Shown one piece after another: positions 13,716 to 20,575 of a DNA stretch of 20,575 nucleotides. A program made the translations under genes and the position numbers. Positions within the stretch are counted from its first letter, which is position 1; each line of letters begins with the position of its first letter. The notes beneath the pieces are model-generated. The model was not told the DNA's origin. It did no database searches and was given only the letters and a program-made list of their open reading frames with translations. The DNA comes from a virus: IMG/VR virus record IMGVR_UViG_3300025840_005046, positions 1 to 20,575 of that record; one strand, written 5' to 3'.

Positions 13716-13729
13716 AAGTTTTTGATTGT
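13716..13729 (-). promoter_or_regulatory. Leader motif ACAATCAAAAACTT before the 41-aa gene
   Basis: Identical to 13394-13407 and 7 nt upstream of the ATG at 13708. Farther upstream, TACATTCG (13752-13745) matches the TAnnTTTG -7 box at all but one position and could be the early promoter, but no convincing -33 element is visible. Confidence 0.45.
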
Positions 13730-13791
13730 GCAACAACATCGTTACGAATGTAAAATTACACTTTATTTTTTAAATATGAAATATATTGCAT

Positions 13792-13832
13792 AAAAAAAAT
13801 AAGAAAAAGCCCTAAAAATTAATTTAGGGCTT
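13792..13832 (-). terminator. Strong rho-independent terminator ending the lysis transcript
   Basis: AAGCCCTAAA (13832-13823 on the minus strand) pairs perfectly over 10 bp with its inverted copy at 13816-13807 around a 6-nt loop, followed by a T-rich run (13808-13792). It lies 46 nt after the stop of the secreted basic protein and before the early genes. The remainder of the 13709-13877 gap holds the leader motif and a possible promoter. Confidence 0.85.
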
Positions 13833-13877
13833 CTCCCAACCAAAACATTCATAACAATGAAAGCCCGAAATATAATA

Positions 13878-14306
13878 CTATTTTTTTATAAATTCAAATA
13901 TTTTCGTTATGGGTTTATATTTTTCGAAAAATAAACCAAAGGAAGTTATTAATCCGGTAGCTCCGGCGCCGCCGCCGAAGATTTGTCCAAGGGTTAAGGA
14001 TCCGATAAACGTTCGGGTTGTTTGAAACAATTGGAAGACAAAATTTCGCTTTGTTTTTTGTTTCTCTTTTTGTTTTTCGGTTTTGCCTTTTATCTTTTCA
14101 ATTTTACGCTTTGTTTTTAACGCTTTTTTTGGCGCCTGGGCTTCAATTACTTTATAAATGTAAATTGTATCGTTGGAAATTTCCGAAGCGCTTAAACAAG
14201 CGGAAAGGGCTTCTTCGCAATCGTGTAAATTAGTTCGAAGCTTCTTTTTATTCACTTGCGCGTTTGCAATGCTAAAAATCAAAATAAACGGTATTATTGT
14301 TTTCAT
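13878..14306 (-). CDS. Secreted or membrane-anchored basic protein, lysis-module end
   Basis: This 142-aa protein starts with a clear signal peptide, MKTIIPFILIFSIANAQ, with cleavage expected after NAQ or NA. It continues with a helix containing two Cys (HDCEEALSACLSASE, about 28-42), a long lysine-rich stretch (about 60-86), and a glycine-rich hydrophobic segment (LGQIFGGGAGATGLITSFGLFF, about 106-127) that may insert in a membrane. There is no lipobox Cys. The layout, an exported N-terminus with a helical periplasmic part and position after the endolysin, could fit a spanin-like or outer-membrane-disrupting lysis protein, but I cannot assign it to a family. Confidence 0.6.
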   Translation of the reverse strand: MKTIIPFILIFSIANAQVNKKKLRTNLHDCEEALSACLSASEISNDTIYIYKVIEAQAPKKALKTKRKIEKIKGKTEKQKEKQKTKRNFVFQLFQTTRTFIGSLTLGQIFGGGAGATGLITSFGLFFEKYKPITKIFEFIKK

Positions 14307-14315
14307 ATTCTTAAT

Positions 14316-14546
14316 TTAAATAAAAATAGGAGTTGAATTACCAAAATAAGCTTGTTTAATTTCAAACTCCAAAAAATCAATGGCTTCAGTTGTTTCAATA
14401 TGTTCTTCCAATATTTCCAAAGCTTTATTATACGAATAAATATAGCGAAAATTTTCGCAATCGATTCCAATTATTGCGTCGTCAAATCCGTCAGCTTTGA
14501 CAAATTCAAAATATTCAAAGTTCAAATGTCGTAAATTGTGAAACAT
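14316..14546 (-). CDS. 76-aa conserved small phage protein
   Basis: From the ATG at 14546 the protein contains FVKADGFDDAIIGIDCENF, RYIYSYNKALEILEE, AIDFLEFEI and the end AYFGNSTPIFI. This pattern (D-AIIG, then YSYxKxxEIL, then A-EF-E, then AYxGxxTPI) recalls a widespread small phage protein of unknown function. A longer frame from 14591 begins inside the metallophosphoesterase gene with an unlikely start, so 14546 is used; it still overlaps the upstream gene by 32 nt. It is located between the phosphoesterase and the secreted basic protein. Confidence 0.65.
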   Translation of the reverse strand: MFHNLRHLNFEYFEFVKADGFDDAIIGIDCENFRYIYSYNKALEILEEHIETTEAIDFLEFEIKQAYFGNSTPIFI

Positions 14547-15705
14547 TATCTTCAAGCGTTTCAATTGTAAAACCCCGGCGCCCCTTTGCAAAATTAGTTG
14601 AAACCCATTCTGAAGCCGGAGAAAGCGCCATATAATTCAAATAGTCAAATTTAGGTTGGGTAAAATCAAATAATTGTTGATGCGAATCCCCTTTTTTAAA
14701 TTGAACCCGGTAATCGTGTAGTTTATGTATATCAATATAGGAGTTTATATGGCTTTTTGCTTTGTCGTTAAGCTTGACATCAAACCCGAATTTCGCAAAT
14801 TCTTTGTCTTTTCCATGGGTTAATATTACCGCCGTTTTTTCGTTGATATAGTGGTTTATAAATTGGTCAAAAATATGGTATTCGCATTTAGGCAAAATAT
14901 GTTTTAAAGCGTTTTGAGCGTATAAATTAACAATATGCGAAAAGTCCCCGCCATGATTATCATTTACGACATTATAAAACTTAATCTTTACGCCAAGGGC
15001 TGACAAATTGATTGCAAGCTGAATTTTGAAGTTTGCCGCCGCTTGAAAGGTTTCAACGTTGTCCATATTTGTTGGCAAGTAATGCCCGCCGCGCGTCGTT
15101 TGTTTGTTCCAATGGTCAACCAAGTCGCCAAGGTCCTCAACAATTATTTGATTATGTCCGTCAAAAAGGTCGTAAACTTTTCCGGTCATCATTACAAGCG
15201 TTTTATCAAGCTCCGCTTTGTTCCATTTACCGGAATGGTAAAGGTCGTTTTCTATATTCATTCCGACGTGAGTATCGGCAAAAGTTAATACCAAGCTTTT
15301 ATTTGTCGTTTGTGGCGCTTTAATTGGCGGTATTGGCGCCAAGTTCAAACCGGAAAGCGTTTCTTCAATTATTTCTTTGTTAAGCTTAAAAAGGGCTTTC
15401 TTTTGGCTTTCCTTTGTGTATATTGCCCATTGTTGCCCGGTTGTTACGTTTGTGCTTAACCTGGAAAGCTCCAAGTCTTCCGGAACCTCAACTAAATTGC
15501 TTTGTTGAAGCTTTTCCGTCCGGCTTGTAACGTTTCCGTTTTTATCAAGCTTTCGTTGTGTTTCTACAAACTTTCGTTTTGTATAAAAATATCGGTTTAA
15601 GCTATTTTTGTGCAACCCGGTAATTTCCGAAAGTCTTTTGAACCATTTATTGTTTGATTCTCCCGCTAATTTAGGGAATTGCCGAAGGGCTTGTTTACAA
15701 GTCAT
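14515..15705 (-). CDS. Calcineurin-like metallophosphoesterase with N-terminal helical domain
   Basis: This 396-aa protein has metallophosphoesterase signatures in order: FADTHVGM with Asp 144 and His 146, DLGDLVDHW (191-199) as the GDxxD element, NDNHGG (248-253) as the asparagine-histidine element, and LTHGK with His 297. The N-terminal 130 residues look like a helix-turn-helix region (WFKRLSEITGLHKNSLNRYF, 21-40) joined by a linker, suggesting DNA binding. Relatives include nucleases and phosphodiesterases; which substrate is cut cannot be read from sequence. The gene overlaps the endolysin stop region by 11 nt. Its place in the lysis module is unusual; DNA end-processing or degradation is one possible role. 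Confidence 0.75.
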   Translation of the reverse strand: MTCKQALRQFPKLAGESNNKWFKRLSEITGLHKNSLNRYFYTKRKFVETQRKLDKNGNVTSRTEKLQQSNLVEVPEDLELSRLSTNVTTGQQWAIYTKESQKKALFKLNKEIIEETLSGLNLAPIPPIKAPQTTNKSLVLTFADTHVGMNIENDLYHSGKWNKAELDKTLVMMTGKVYDLFDGHNQIIVEDLGDLVDHWNKQTTRGGHYLPTNMDNVETFQAAANFKIQLAINLSALGVKIKFYNVVNDNHGGDFSHIVNLYAQNALKHILPKCEYHIFDQFINHYINEKTAVILTHGKDKEFAKFGFDVKLNDKAKSHINSYIDIHKLHDYRVQFKKGDSHQQLFDFTQPKFDYLNYMALSPASEWVSTNFAKGRRGFTIETLEDNVSQFTTFEL

Positions 15706-16171
15706 TTGTTATGTCTTTATAGCGGGTAACGTTTCGCGAATCTTTGTAAGCTTTCAAAACTTGATTTCGTTGTTGATCCTTACTAAATGAAACGTGAACC
15801 CAAGAAGGATTTCCTTTTATTGGAAATTCGTTTATTAATTGGTCAAATTTTAAATTGTCCCGGATATATTCGAAAATATGGCGGTTTGTTACGCCGTTGT
15901 TAGCGTTGTCGTTGTCAATGTCTATTGCTTCGCCTTTGCAATGCTGCGAAGTTTTACTTCCTTTTATTGCCTTGTTTAACGCTTCGCTTCTATAACCTGA
16001 CGAAATGTAAATTGGAACGCCGAAATGATCGCGCAAGGGTTGAAATACGTTGTTTGCTAAAATTTTAAGGTTTTCAATATGTTCTTCCGTCGGTGTATTA
16101 TCTATATTACGACGTTTAGCCGTTTCGGACCGGGTAACTTCGGCAAGCGTTAAATTTTTGGAAAGTTTCAT
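15695..16171 (-). CDS. Peptidase M15 endolysin
   Basis: This 158-aa protein is a predicted zinc D,D- or L,D-peptidase that cuts peptidoglycan cross-links during lysis. It has SSGYRSEALN (57-66), SQHCKGEAIDID with zinc ligands His 77 and Asp 84, a possible catalytic Glu 115 (LINEF), and SWVHVSF with the third zinc ligand His 126. All expected residues are present and the length is typical of single-domain M15 phage lysins. There is no signal peptide, so it needs a holin; the upstream membrane-protein genes fit that. The start overlaps the upstream gene as ATGA. Confidence 0.9.
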   Translation of the reverse strand: MKLSKNLTLAEVTRSETAKRRNIDNTPTEEHIENLKILANNVFQPLRDHFGVPIYISSGYRSEALNKAIKGSKTSQHCKGEAIDIDNDNANNGVTNRHIFEYIRDNLKFDQLINEFPIKGNPSWVHVSFSKDQQRNQVLKAYKDSRNVTRYKDITNDL

Positions 16172-16419
16172 TTAATTTTTTTATTCCACAAATGGCGTAT
16201 AATAAGCGACAATATAAGAATTACCGACGCGGTCAATATACTTATAAAACTTTTAAATATTTCTTGAAGATAAAAATTATTTGATATTTGAAGCTTCATG
16301 TTAAAATATACGCCCATTCCGGTTCCAATAGACAAAATTGAATCAATTATTTTGTTCTTAAAATTTCCATTTTGAAACGCTTCGAAAAACATTATTATTC
16401 CAATTATTGCCTTGTCCAT
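16168..16419 (-). CDS. 83-aa membrane protein, holin candidate
   Basis: The protein has a hydrophobic N-terminal stretch (AIIGIIMFFEAF, 4-15), a middle region with ILSIGTGMGVYF (28-39), and a strong C-terminal membrane helix (SFISILTASVILILSLII, about 57-74) followed by a basic tail (RHLWNKKIK). Size, helix content and direct overlap (ATGA) with the M15 endolysin gene are what is expected for a holin, which permeabilises the inner membrane to release the lysin. No family signature is recognised, so the call is based on topology and context. The neighbouring 130-aa protein is an alternative holin. Confidence 0.6.
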   Translation of the reverse strand: MDKAIIGIIMFFEAFQNGNFKNKIIDSILSIGTGMGVYFNMKLQISNNFYLQEIFKSFISILTASVILILSLIIRHLWNKKIK

Positions 16420-16424
16420 AACCG

Positions 16425-16817
16425 TTAAATTTGTGCGTTTCTAATCAACTTCGCCTTTTTCAAAATTGCTTCAAGAACCCAAGCGAATGATAAACCGAAT
16501 AAATAATAAATATACATAGGGTTATTGGTCTTCATCGCATCCGGCAAAAAATTTAAACCCAACCAATGAACCAAGTCTTCAGTAAAAACAATAATTGGGA
16601 AACACATTAAGAAAAAGGAAACAACGGAGTTGTAATTATCCAACCACCAAAACTTAAAAGATACATTTACCGGTGTCCGTTTAGATTCTTTATTCCGAAT
16701 AGTAAATTGGAACCATTTACTCGTAATAAACGCCAACAAAAGGAAAAAGAAAGCAGCGAAAATAAAACTACTTTCAATTCCGTTTGTAAAATAATTTTGA
16801 ACGTAACCGGTGTCCAT
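16425..16817 (-). CDS. 130-aa three-helix membrane protein in lysis module
   Basis: Three probable membrane helices are visible: SFIFAAFFFLLLAFITSKWF (about 17-36), SVVSFFLMCFPIIVF (about 64-78) and MYIYYLFGLSFAWVLEAI (about 101-118), with a basic C-terminus (KKAKLIRNAQI). The loop between helix one and two is positively charged. It lies 5 nt from the 83-aa membrane protein gene, one base after the fibre-like secreted protein stop. It may be a second holin, an antiholin or a superinfection-exclusion protein. I do not recognise a family. Confidence 0.6.
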   Translation of the reverse strand: MDTGYVQNYFTNGIESSFIFAAFFFLLLAFITSKWFQFTIRNKESKRTPVNVSFKFWWLDNYNSVVSFFLMCFPIIVFTEDLVHWLGLNFLPDAMKTNNPMYIYYLFGLSFAWVLEAILKKAKLIRNAQI

Positions 16818-16818
16818 A

Positions 16819-17715
16819 TTAATTAAGTTTAACCCAATCGGCGCTTGTAGTTCCTACGCTTATATAGATATGGTTTGTCCCGGTGTCCCAATACATTATT
16901 CCTTCGTGTGCCGGTGTAACAACTCCGACCGGGCTTCCGCTTCCACCGGATAAAGTTACAACGGTTCGAAATTGTGTACCATTGTAAGCGCGAAATTCCG
17001 TAGTATTTTGATTGAAATAAACGCTTCCAGGTTCGCCGGTTGGTTCCGCGCCCATTTTAGGTAATACAAATCCGTTTGCATTTAATGTTGCTTTTATTGT
17101 ATCATTTCGCATTGAAATACTACTTGTATCAATAGCTTCAATGGCGTTATATTTGCCTTCAAATAAATTAACATATCCATATAAATGCGCGTAATCTCCA
17201 CCTATAACCGTTGCATTTCCGAAACCAATTAAGGATTTGTAAGTTCCTAAATCTCCGGCGCTTGATCCTACAAACGGCAATTTGAATATTCCAAAATCAA
17301 TGGAATCATTCAACAAAGAATAACCTTGATAACTAAAACGAAAAGGTTTAACGTCCGTAGGCGCGTAATATCCCCCGCTTGTCGTCCATAATGTCCCGCC
17401 TTCAGTTGTTGAGAAAAACGGCAAAGCGTTAATTGCATCGATAAAGTCCGGAATTGTCGGGTAAACGGTATCGTTAATAGCAATCGAAGAATATAATTCA
17501 ACTGAAGCAATTTGACCGCCTAACTTCGTATAAAGGTAAGTTTTACCGCTTTGACGAACACGAGCGTAACCGCCAACACTATTGGAATAATATGCGGTAT
17601 CGTTTATAGTTGTCTTAATTACTTGACAACCGCCTTCAATGGTGTTAATTAGTAAGTTTTGAGAAAAAGCGCTAAATGAAAAAGCAAGCGCCAAAATAAT
17701 AAAGATTTTTTTCAT
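16819..17715 (-). CDS. Secreted protein with fibre-like C-terminal motifs
   Basis: This 298-aa protein begins with a textbook Bacteroidota signal peptide, MKKIFIILALAFSFSAFSQN, which should be cleaved near FSQ. The body is beta-rich and Ser/Thr/Gly/Tyr-rich. Near the C-terminus two related units are visible, GSVYFNQNTTEFRAYNG (230-246) and EGIMYWDTGTNHIYISVG (271-288), of the kind seen at the ends of tail-fibre or head-fibre proteins in phages. Export signals are not expected on virion proteins, which assemble in the cytoplasm. It could be a secreted decoy, a surface-exclusion protein or a captured host surface protein. The 61-nt upstream gap contains a GC-rich direct repeat and a hairpin. 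Confidence 0.7.
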   Translation of the reverse strand: MKKIFIILALAFSFSAFSQNLLINTIEGGCQVIKTTINDTAYYSNSVGGYARVRQSGKTYLYTKLGGQIASVELYSSIAINDTVYPTIPDFIDAINALPFFSTTEGGTLWTTSGGYYAPTDVKPFRFSYQGYSLLNDSIDFGIFKLPFVGSSAGDLGTYKSLIGFGNATVIGGDYAHLYGYVNLFEGKYNAIEAIDTSSISMRNDTIKATLNANGFVLPKMGAEPTGEPGSVYFNQNTTEFRAYNGTQFRTVVTLSGGSGSPVGVVTPAHEGIMYWDTGTNHIYISVGTTSADWVKLN

Positions 17716-17731
17716 TATATTATTGTTTTAA

Positions 17732-17761
17732 GGCGCTCGCGTCCGCTCGATTGTATAATCG
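17732..17761 (-). promoter_or_regulatory. GC-rich direct repeat plus small hairpin before the secreted protein gene
   Basis: On the minus strand CGATT-ATAC-AATCG (17761-17748) forms a 5-bp hairpin and is followed by CGAGCGGACGCGAGCGCC, with CGAGCG repeated at 10-bp spacing. GC density is striking in this AT-rich gap. A regulatory or binding role is possible; no known signal is matched. Confidence 0.3.
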
Positions 17762-17776
17762 GTAAAAGTAAATAAA

Positions 17777-19402
17777 TTAAATTAGAAATTCGAAATTTTG
17801 CTTCCTTAATTTAACCTCAAGTTGAAACAAGTCCGTTCGGTCTTCAAAAGAAGCTTCTTCCGGTCCTTCCTCCGCAGCATATTCTTCGCCTTCAATTGTT
17901 ATGGTATCAAAGCCGAAAACGTTTGAAAGCATATCGCATAAATAATCCGGAATGGCGCCGGTCTTTAAAACCCTAACTTTTTTAGCAAAGTTTTCCAAGG
18001 TAACGTTTGACCTTTGACCAACAAAAACTTCAATGTCCGAACCGCTTCCCTTTATTAACTCCGCATTGATTAACAAGCTTGCGGTCCATAAATCGGAAAA
18101 AGCAACGTTTAAATCCATAAACTCTGAAGAATAGTCAAGCTTTAAAAGCTTTAAAGATTCTTTTTCTTCTTCAGTTATTACCGTAAAATATTCAGAATAA
18201 TATCCCCCAATTTCAAAACGGCAGCAATCGAAAATTTTCCCTTTTTTACTTATTTGTATATAAGAAGCAGCGCTAAAAGTTGGGCTTTCATCGGAAAAAT
18301 CAATTATTTCACCTCCAATTGTGGTGTAATAGGTATTTTCTTGTAATTGTGCCCCTGTTTCTATGATTCCCCCCAAAGCTTGAAAATCACTAAAAACCCC
18401 GTCTTTTATTTCACCTAATTTTGTTACTAAAATTCTAATTCCTGAATAAATTGTTGAAATATTTGAATCACTATTTGTGTAAAGATAATTTTCGTCAACA
18501 ATTGTATCGTCAAGCGAAAAATCATAAGTATCGCGCAAAGCTCCATTTTCATAAACCAATAAAGAAACCGTTCCCACAATTGCCGGAATACTTACCGACA
18601 AAATTAAACCATTAATTGTGTAGTCAATCCAATCATATTTTGTTACAAACTCATTCAAAAGGGCTTCATCCGAAAACGCTCCGTTTGAAACTTGGTAAAT
18701 ATCCGTATTTATTTTGATTTTAAAATCAATGCTTTGGCTTTGGTCGTGTTTGTTTGTAAAATCCAAAGAATAAATATTCAATTTTTCGCTTATATCGTTA
18801 TTTAAATTATACCATTTTATACTTGAAGTAACCAAATAAACTCCACCAAAAGGGCAACAATCAATAAGTTCCGCCGATTGGTTATAATCGCAAACGGTAT
18901 AACTTATTTCCGGTTCGCAAAGCATAACGCCCGAAATACATATTTTTTCGCTTGACGATATTTTGACGGTTAAGTTTACATAATTTTGATCCAAGATATA
19001 AATAAAAATTCCGCTTTGACTGGTAAATGAATCAACCACCGTTGTATCTTCCCTAACCTCAATGTCGTAATCTCCGTCAATTTTTACAATTAACTTTTTG
19101 CCAATTACCGCGCCGTCTAAATTGGTATAAATAATACTCCCGGAATCAATACAAGCTTTGCAATTTTCAATTGTCGGGTTGTCAGCTCCGGAAGTTATAA
19201 ATTCATCAATTGACGAAAACCCATAAGCCCCGGAAATTTGTTCTTCATAAACAACGGCTTCAACTTCTTCTTGGAATTTTGGCGTATATGAACCCGGCAA
19301 AGCGTTCCAATAATCAGAAGCTTCCGCAAAGCTTAAATTGTCTTTTAATTTTGTCGCGTTTGGCTTATAAAAGCGCAAAGGGTTTAACGTTGGTATTTGC
19401 AT
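17777..19402 (-). CDS. 541-aa probable tail or baseplate structural protein
   Basis: I do not recognise a specific family. The N-terminal 60 residues (PLRFYKPNATKLKDNLSFAE) are followed by long beta-rich stretches with many Ile, Val, Thr, Tyr and Asp, and several Cys clusters (NCKAC about 80-84, LCEPE, VCDY and IDCCPFGG in the 160-185 area, DCCRF near 390). The composition and size fit tail-tip or baseplate proteins of Bacteroidota phages. The C-terminus (RTDLFQLEVKLRKQNFEFLI) looks like a beta strand array used for assembly. It lies between the adsorption-type LamG gene and the lysis module. A short CpG-poor patch occurs at 18301-18480. Confidence 0.55.
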   Translation of the reverse strand: MQIPTLNPLRFYKPNATKLKDNLSFAEASDYWNALPGSYTPKFQEEVEAVVYEEQISGAYGFSSIDEFITSGADNPTIENCKACIDSGSIIYTNLDGAVIGKKLIVKIDGDYDIEVREDTTVVDSFTSQSGIFIYILDQNYVNLTVKISSSEKICISGVMLCEPEISYTVCDYNQSAELIDCCPFGGVYLVTSSIKWYNLNNDISEKLNIYSLDFTNKHDQSQSIDFKIKINTDIYQVSNGAFSDEALLNEFVTKYDWIDYTINGLILSVSIPAIVGTVSLLVYENGALRDTYDFSLDDTIVDENYLYTNSDSNISTIYSGIRILVTKLGEIKDGVFSDFQALGGIIETGAQLQENTYYTTIGGEIIDFSDESPTFSAASYIQISKKGKIFDCCRFEIGGYYSEYFTVITEEEKESLKLLKLDYSSEFMDLNVAFSDLWTASLLINAELIKGSGSDIEVFVGQRSNVTLENFAKKVRVLKTGAIPDYLCDMLSNVFGFDTITIEGEEYAAEEGPEEASFEDRTDLFQLEVKLRKQNFEFLI

Positions 19403-19408
19403 CGTTTG

Positions 19409-19639
19409 TTAATTTAATTCTTCAATATTTGTCCAATCCGGACCGCTTACAATTTGAGCCATTTCAAGTTTGGTATAACCTTGATATGCAACCGGCGCTA
19501 ATTCTTCGGTAAACGTCATTATTCCAAGCGTTCCTTCTATATTCATACGAATATAAATGTTTTCACTATTCAAGCTTTCAATCATTAAGGGCTTTAATTC
19601 CTCAATTTTTTCCAAAGGTACAATATAGTATTTTATCAT
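19409..19639 (-). CDS. 76-aa hypothetical protein between tail genes
   Basis: The protein starts MIKYYIVPLEKIEELKPLMI and contains NIYIRMNIEGTLGIMTF, then ELAPVAYQGYTKLEMAQIVS and ends GPDWTNIEELN. An alternation of helix and strand suggests a compact alpha-beta fold. I recall proteins of this look as small tail-associated genes in Bacteroidota phages, without assigned role; a chaperone or connector function would fit the position. Its ATG overlaps the LamG gene stop as ATGA and its stop lies 6 nt before the next start, so it is translated with the tail genes. Confidence 0.6.
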   Translation of the reverse strand: MIKYYIVPLEKIEELKPLMIESLNSENIYIRMNIEGTLGIMTFTEELAPVAYQGYTKLEMAQIVSGPDWTNIEELN

Positions 19640-20575
19640 GTTGGATAGTTTACTTCATCTAAATTTGCCGCGCTCATATTGTACGGAATACCGTCATTCG
19701 TTCCAATTATATCGTTTACTATGGTCGTAGGATCGTCGCGTTTATCCATTGCCCAATGGCTCACAATATCAGAAGCAAAGCTTGCCGTTGTAATATCAAT
19801 CGGAAGCCCACCGTTATACAATTCAGTAACTTCCGCGGCGCTTAACTCTTTTCCAATTACCGAAAAATGGTTTGCGTTTCCGTCAATGTAGTCGGAACCC
19901 ATAAATCTTAAATTTCCGCCCCCGTTTGTCATTCCGGTATAAGTTCCGGCGCTTGCATTTCCGGTAACAACTTCTGAATCATTAATATAAATTTTCATTC
20001 CGGTTTTGGTTTTTGAACCGTCATAAGTACAAACAATATTTAGCCAAGTTGACAAATCTCCTGTAAGGTCAATATAACGTGCGGAAAGTCTATTTGAAGA
20101 ATTTGTTAACAACTCGAAAAATATTCTTCCGTTTTGATTCATTCGAAGACGATATTCGTTAGTTTTATTAAAAAACATTTTGTTTGCGCTTCCGGTATAA
20201 CTGTCTAAATAAACCCATATAGAAAATGAAAAAGCTTGGTCCGTTACGCCGTCGCCAAAACTCAAGTCGTCAGCGTCCGCAACTTGAACGAATTGGTTTA
20301 TTCCGTCAAATATAAAACTTGCTTGATAGTCAACCGGAGCCGGAGCTTCAAAAGCTTGTTTTTCAATAAGGGTAATTTTGCCAAGGTCATTTTGAATTTG
20401 TGCCTTCCATAAATAGCCAAACTTTTCTTCGCAACCTAAACTAAATTTAAAAACGTCCAATTGATTGTTCATAATCTTCCAAAGGTCCGTTTCAGCAACT
20501 TCAAAATTCCAAAGCATCGGAATAAATTTCGAAGTTGTCGTTTCTGAATAGTCCAGGTCGGCAAGTTCTTCCAAG
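19636..20575 (-). CDS. LamG-domain (concanavalin-like) tail or adsorption protein, cut by right edge
   Basis: The frame is open at the right edge; the first visible in-frame codon is TTG, so the true start lies outside and the visible 312 residues are the C-terminal part. From about residue 83 it forms a LamG/concanavalin A-like jelly roll: ASFIFDGINQFVQVADADDL, FSFSIWVYLDSYTG, the mid strands around RIFFELLTNSS, WLNIVCTYDGSKTKTGMKIYI, and the end strand HFSVIGKELSAAEVTELYNGG. Such domains bind carbohydrates and in phages decorate tails for host adsorption. The final 40 residues (VSHWAMDKRDDPTTIVND) are also typical of this group. The N-terminal part (MLWNFEVAETDLWKIMNNQL) is unassigned and may attach to the tail. 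Confidence 0.8.
   Translation of the reverse strand, partial: LEELADLDYSETTTSKFIPMLWNFEVAETDLWKIMNNQLDVFKFSLGCEEKFGYLWKAQIQNDLGKITLIEKQAFEAPAPVDYQASFIFDGINQFVQVADADDLSFGDGVTDQAFSFSIWVYLDSYTGSANKMFFNKTNEYRLRMNQNGRIFFELLTNSSNRLSARYIDLTGDLSTWLNIVCTYDGSKTKTGMKIYINDSEVVTGNASAGTYTGMTNGGGNLRFMGSDYIDGNANHFSVIGKELSAAEVTELYNGGLPIDITTASFASDIVSHWAMDKRDDPTTIVNDIIGTNDGIPYNMSAANLDEVNYPT

Noticed and set aside
13733-13790. Firm early promoter
   Set aside because: TACATTCG and TATATTTC are only near matches to TAnnTTTG and no -33 TTG fits well, so it is mentioned only as a possibility.
14547-14591. Longer start for the 76-aa protein
   Set aside because: The extra residues lie inside the phosphoesterase gene, show no similarity to the recalled pattern and have no better start context.
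1-20575. Integrase, attachment site, tRNA or restriction endonuclease genes
   Set aside because: None was recognised by eye in any frame, so there is no support in this window for lysogeny or for full restriction-modification systems.

Overview
This window looks like part of the genome of a tailed bacteriophage (or prophage) of a member of the Bacteroidota, most likely a Flavobacteriia host. The evidence is AT-rich DNA, every supported gene on the minus strand, starts without Shine-Dalgarno sequences, TAnnTTTG-type -7 boxes, Bacteroidota-style signal peptides ending in FSQ or NAQ, and a primase with a VirE/BT4734-like N-terminus. No integrase, tRNA or host housekeeping gene is visible, so lifestyle cannot be decided here.

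Because all genes read leftward, transcription order runs from the right end. (1) About 20575-16819 holds tail or adsorption genes: a LamG-domain protein cut by the right edge, a 76-aa protein, a 541-aa likely tail protein and a secreted fibre-like protein. (2) 16817-13878 is the lysis module with extra genes: two small membrane proteins (holin candidates), an M15 peptidase endolysin, a metallophosphoesterase, a small phage protein and a secreted basic protein. It ends at a strong hairpin terminator at 13807-13832. (3) 13708-5473 is the early, replication and recombination module: small unknown genes, an Erf annealing protein with a companion, a DNA methyltransferase, a small HTH regulator, an iteron-like repeat block, a 788-aa primase-helicase, CoiA-like and VRR-NUC-like nucleases, a C5 cytosine methyltransferase, an isolated DnaA domain IV protein and an SSB-like protein. 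It ends at a second terminator at 5424-5455. (4) 5412-1 is the packaging and head module: an adenine/N4-type methyltransferase, small and large terminase, a Com-like zinc protein, portal, a 41-aa minigene, prohead protease and the start of the major capsid gene.

Genes are tightly packed and many are translationally coupled through ATGA or TAATG overlaps. The replication parts (primase-helicase, SSB, DnaA-type DNA-binding domain, Erf, nucleases) form a plausible self-sufficient replication and recombination set. The block of GCAACACTT repeats just upstream of the primase gene is the best candidate for an origin or operator. Three unrelated methyltransferases without restriction partners suggest modification of phage DNA against host restriction; all three are CpG-poor islands in otherwise CpG-rich DNA, suggesting separate acquisition. 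The most notable points are the iteron block, the methyltransferase with a G8 tract and heptad repeats, the shared leader motif in front of early genes, and the signal-peptide protein with fibre-like C-terminal motifs.
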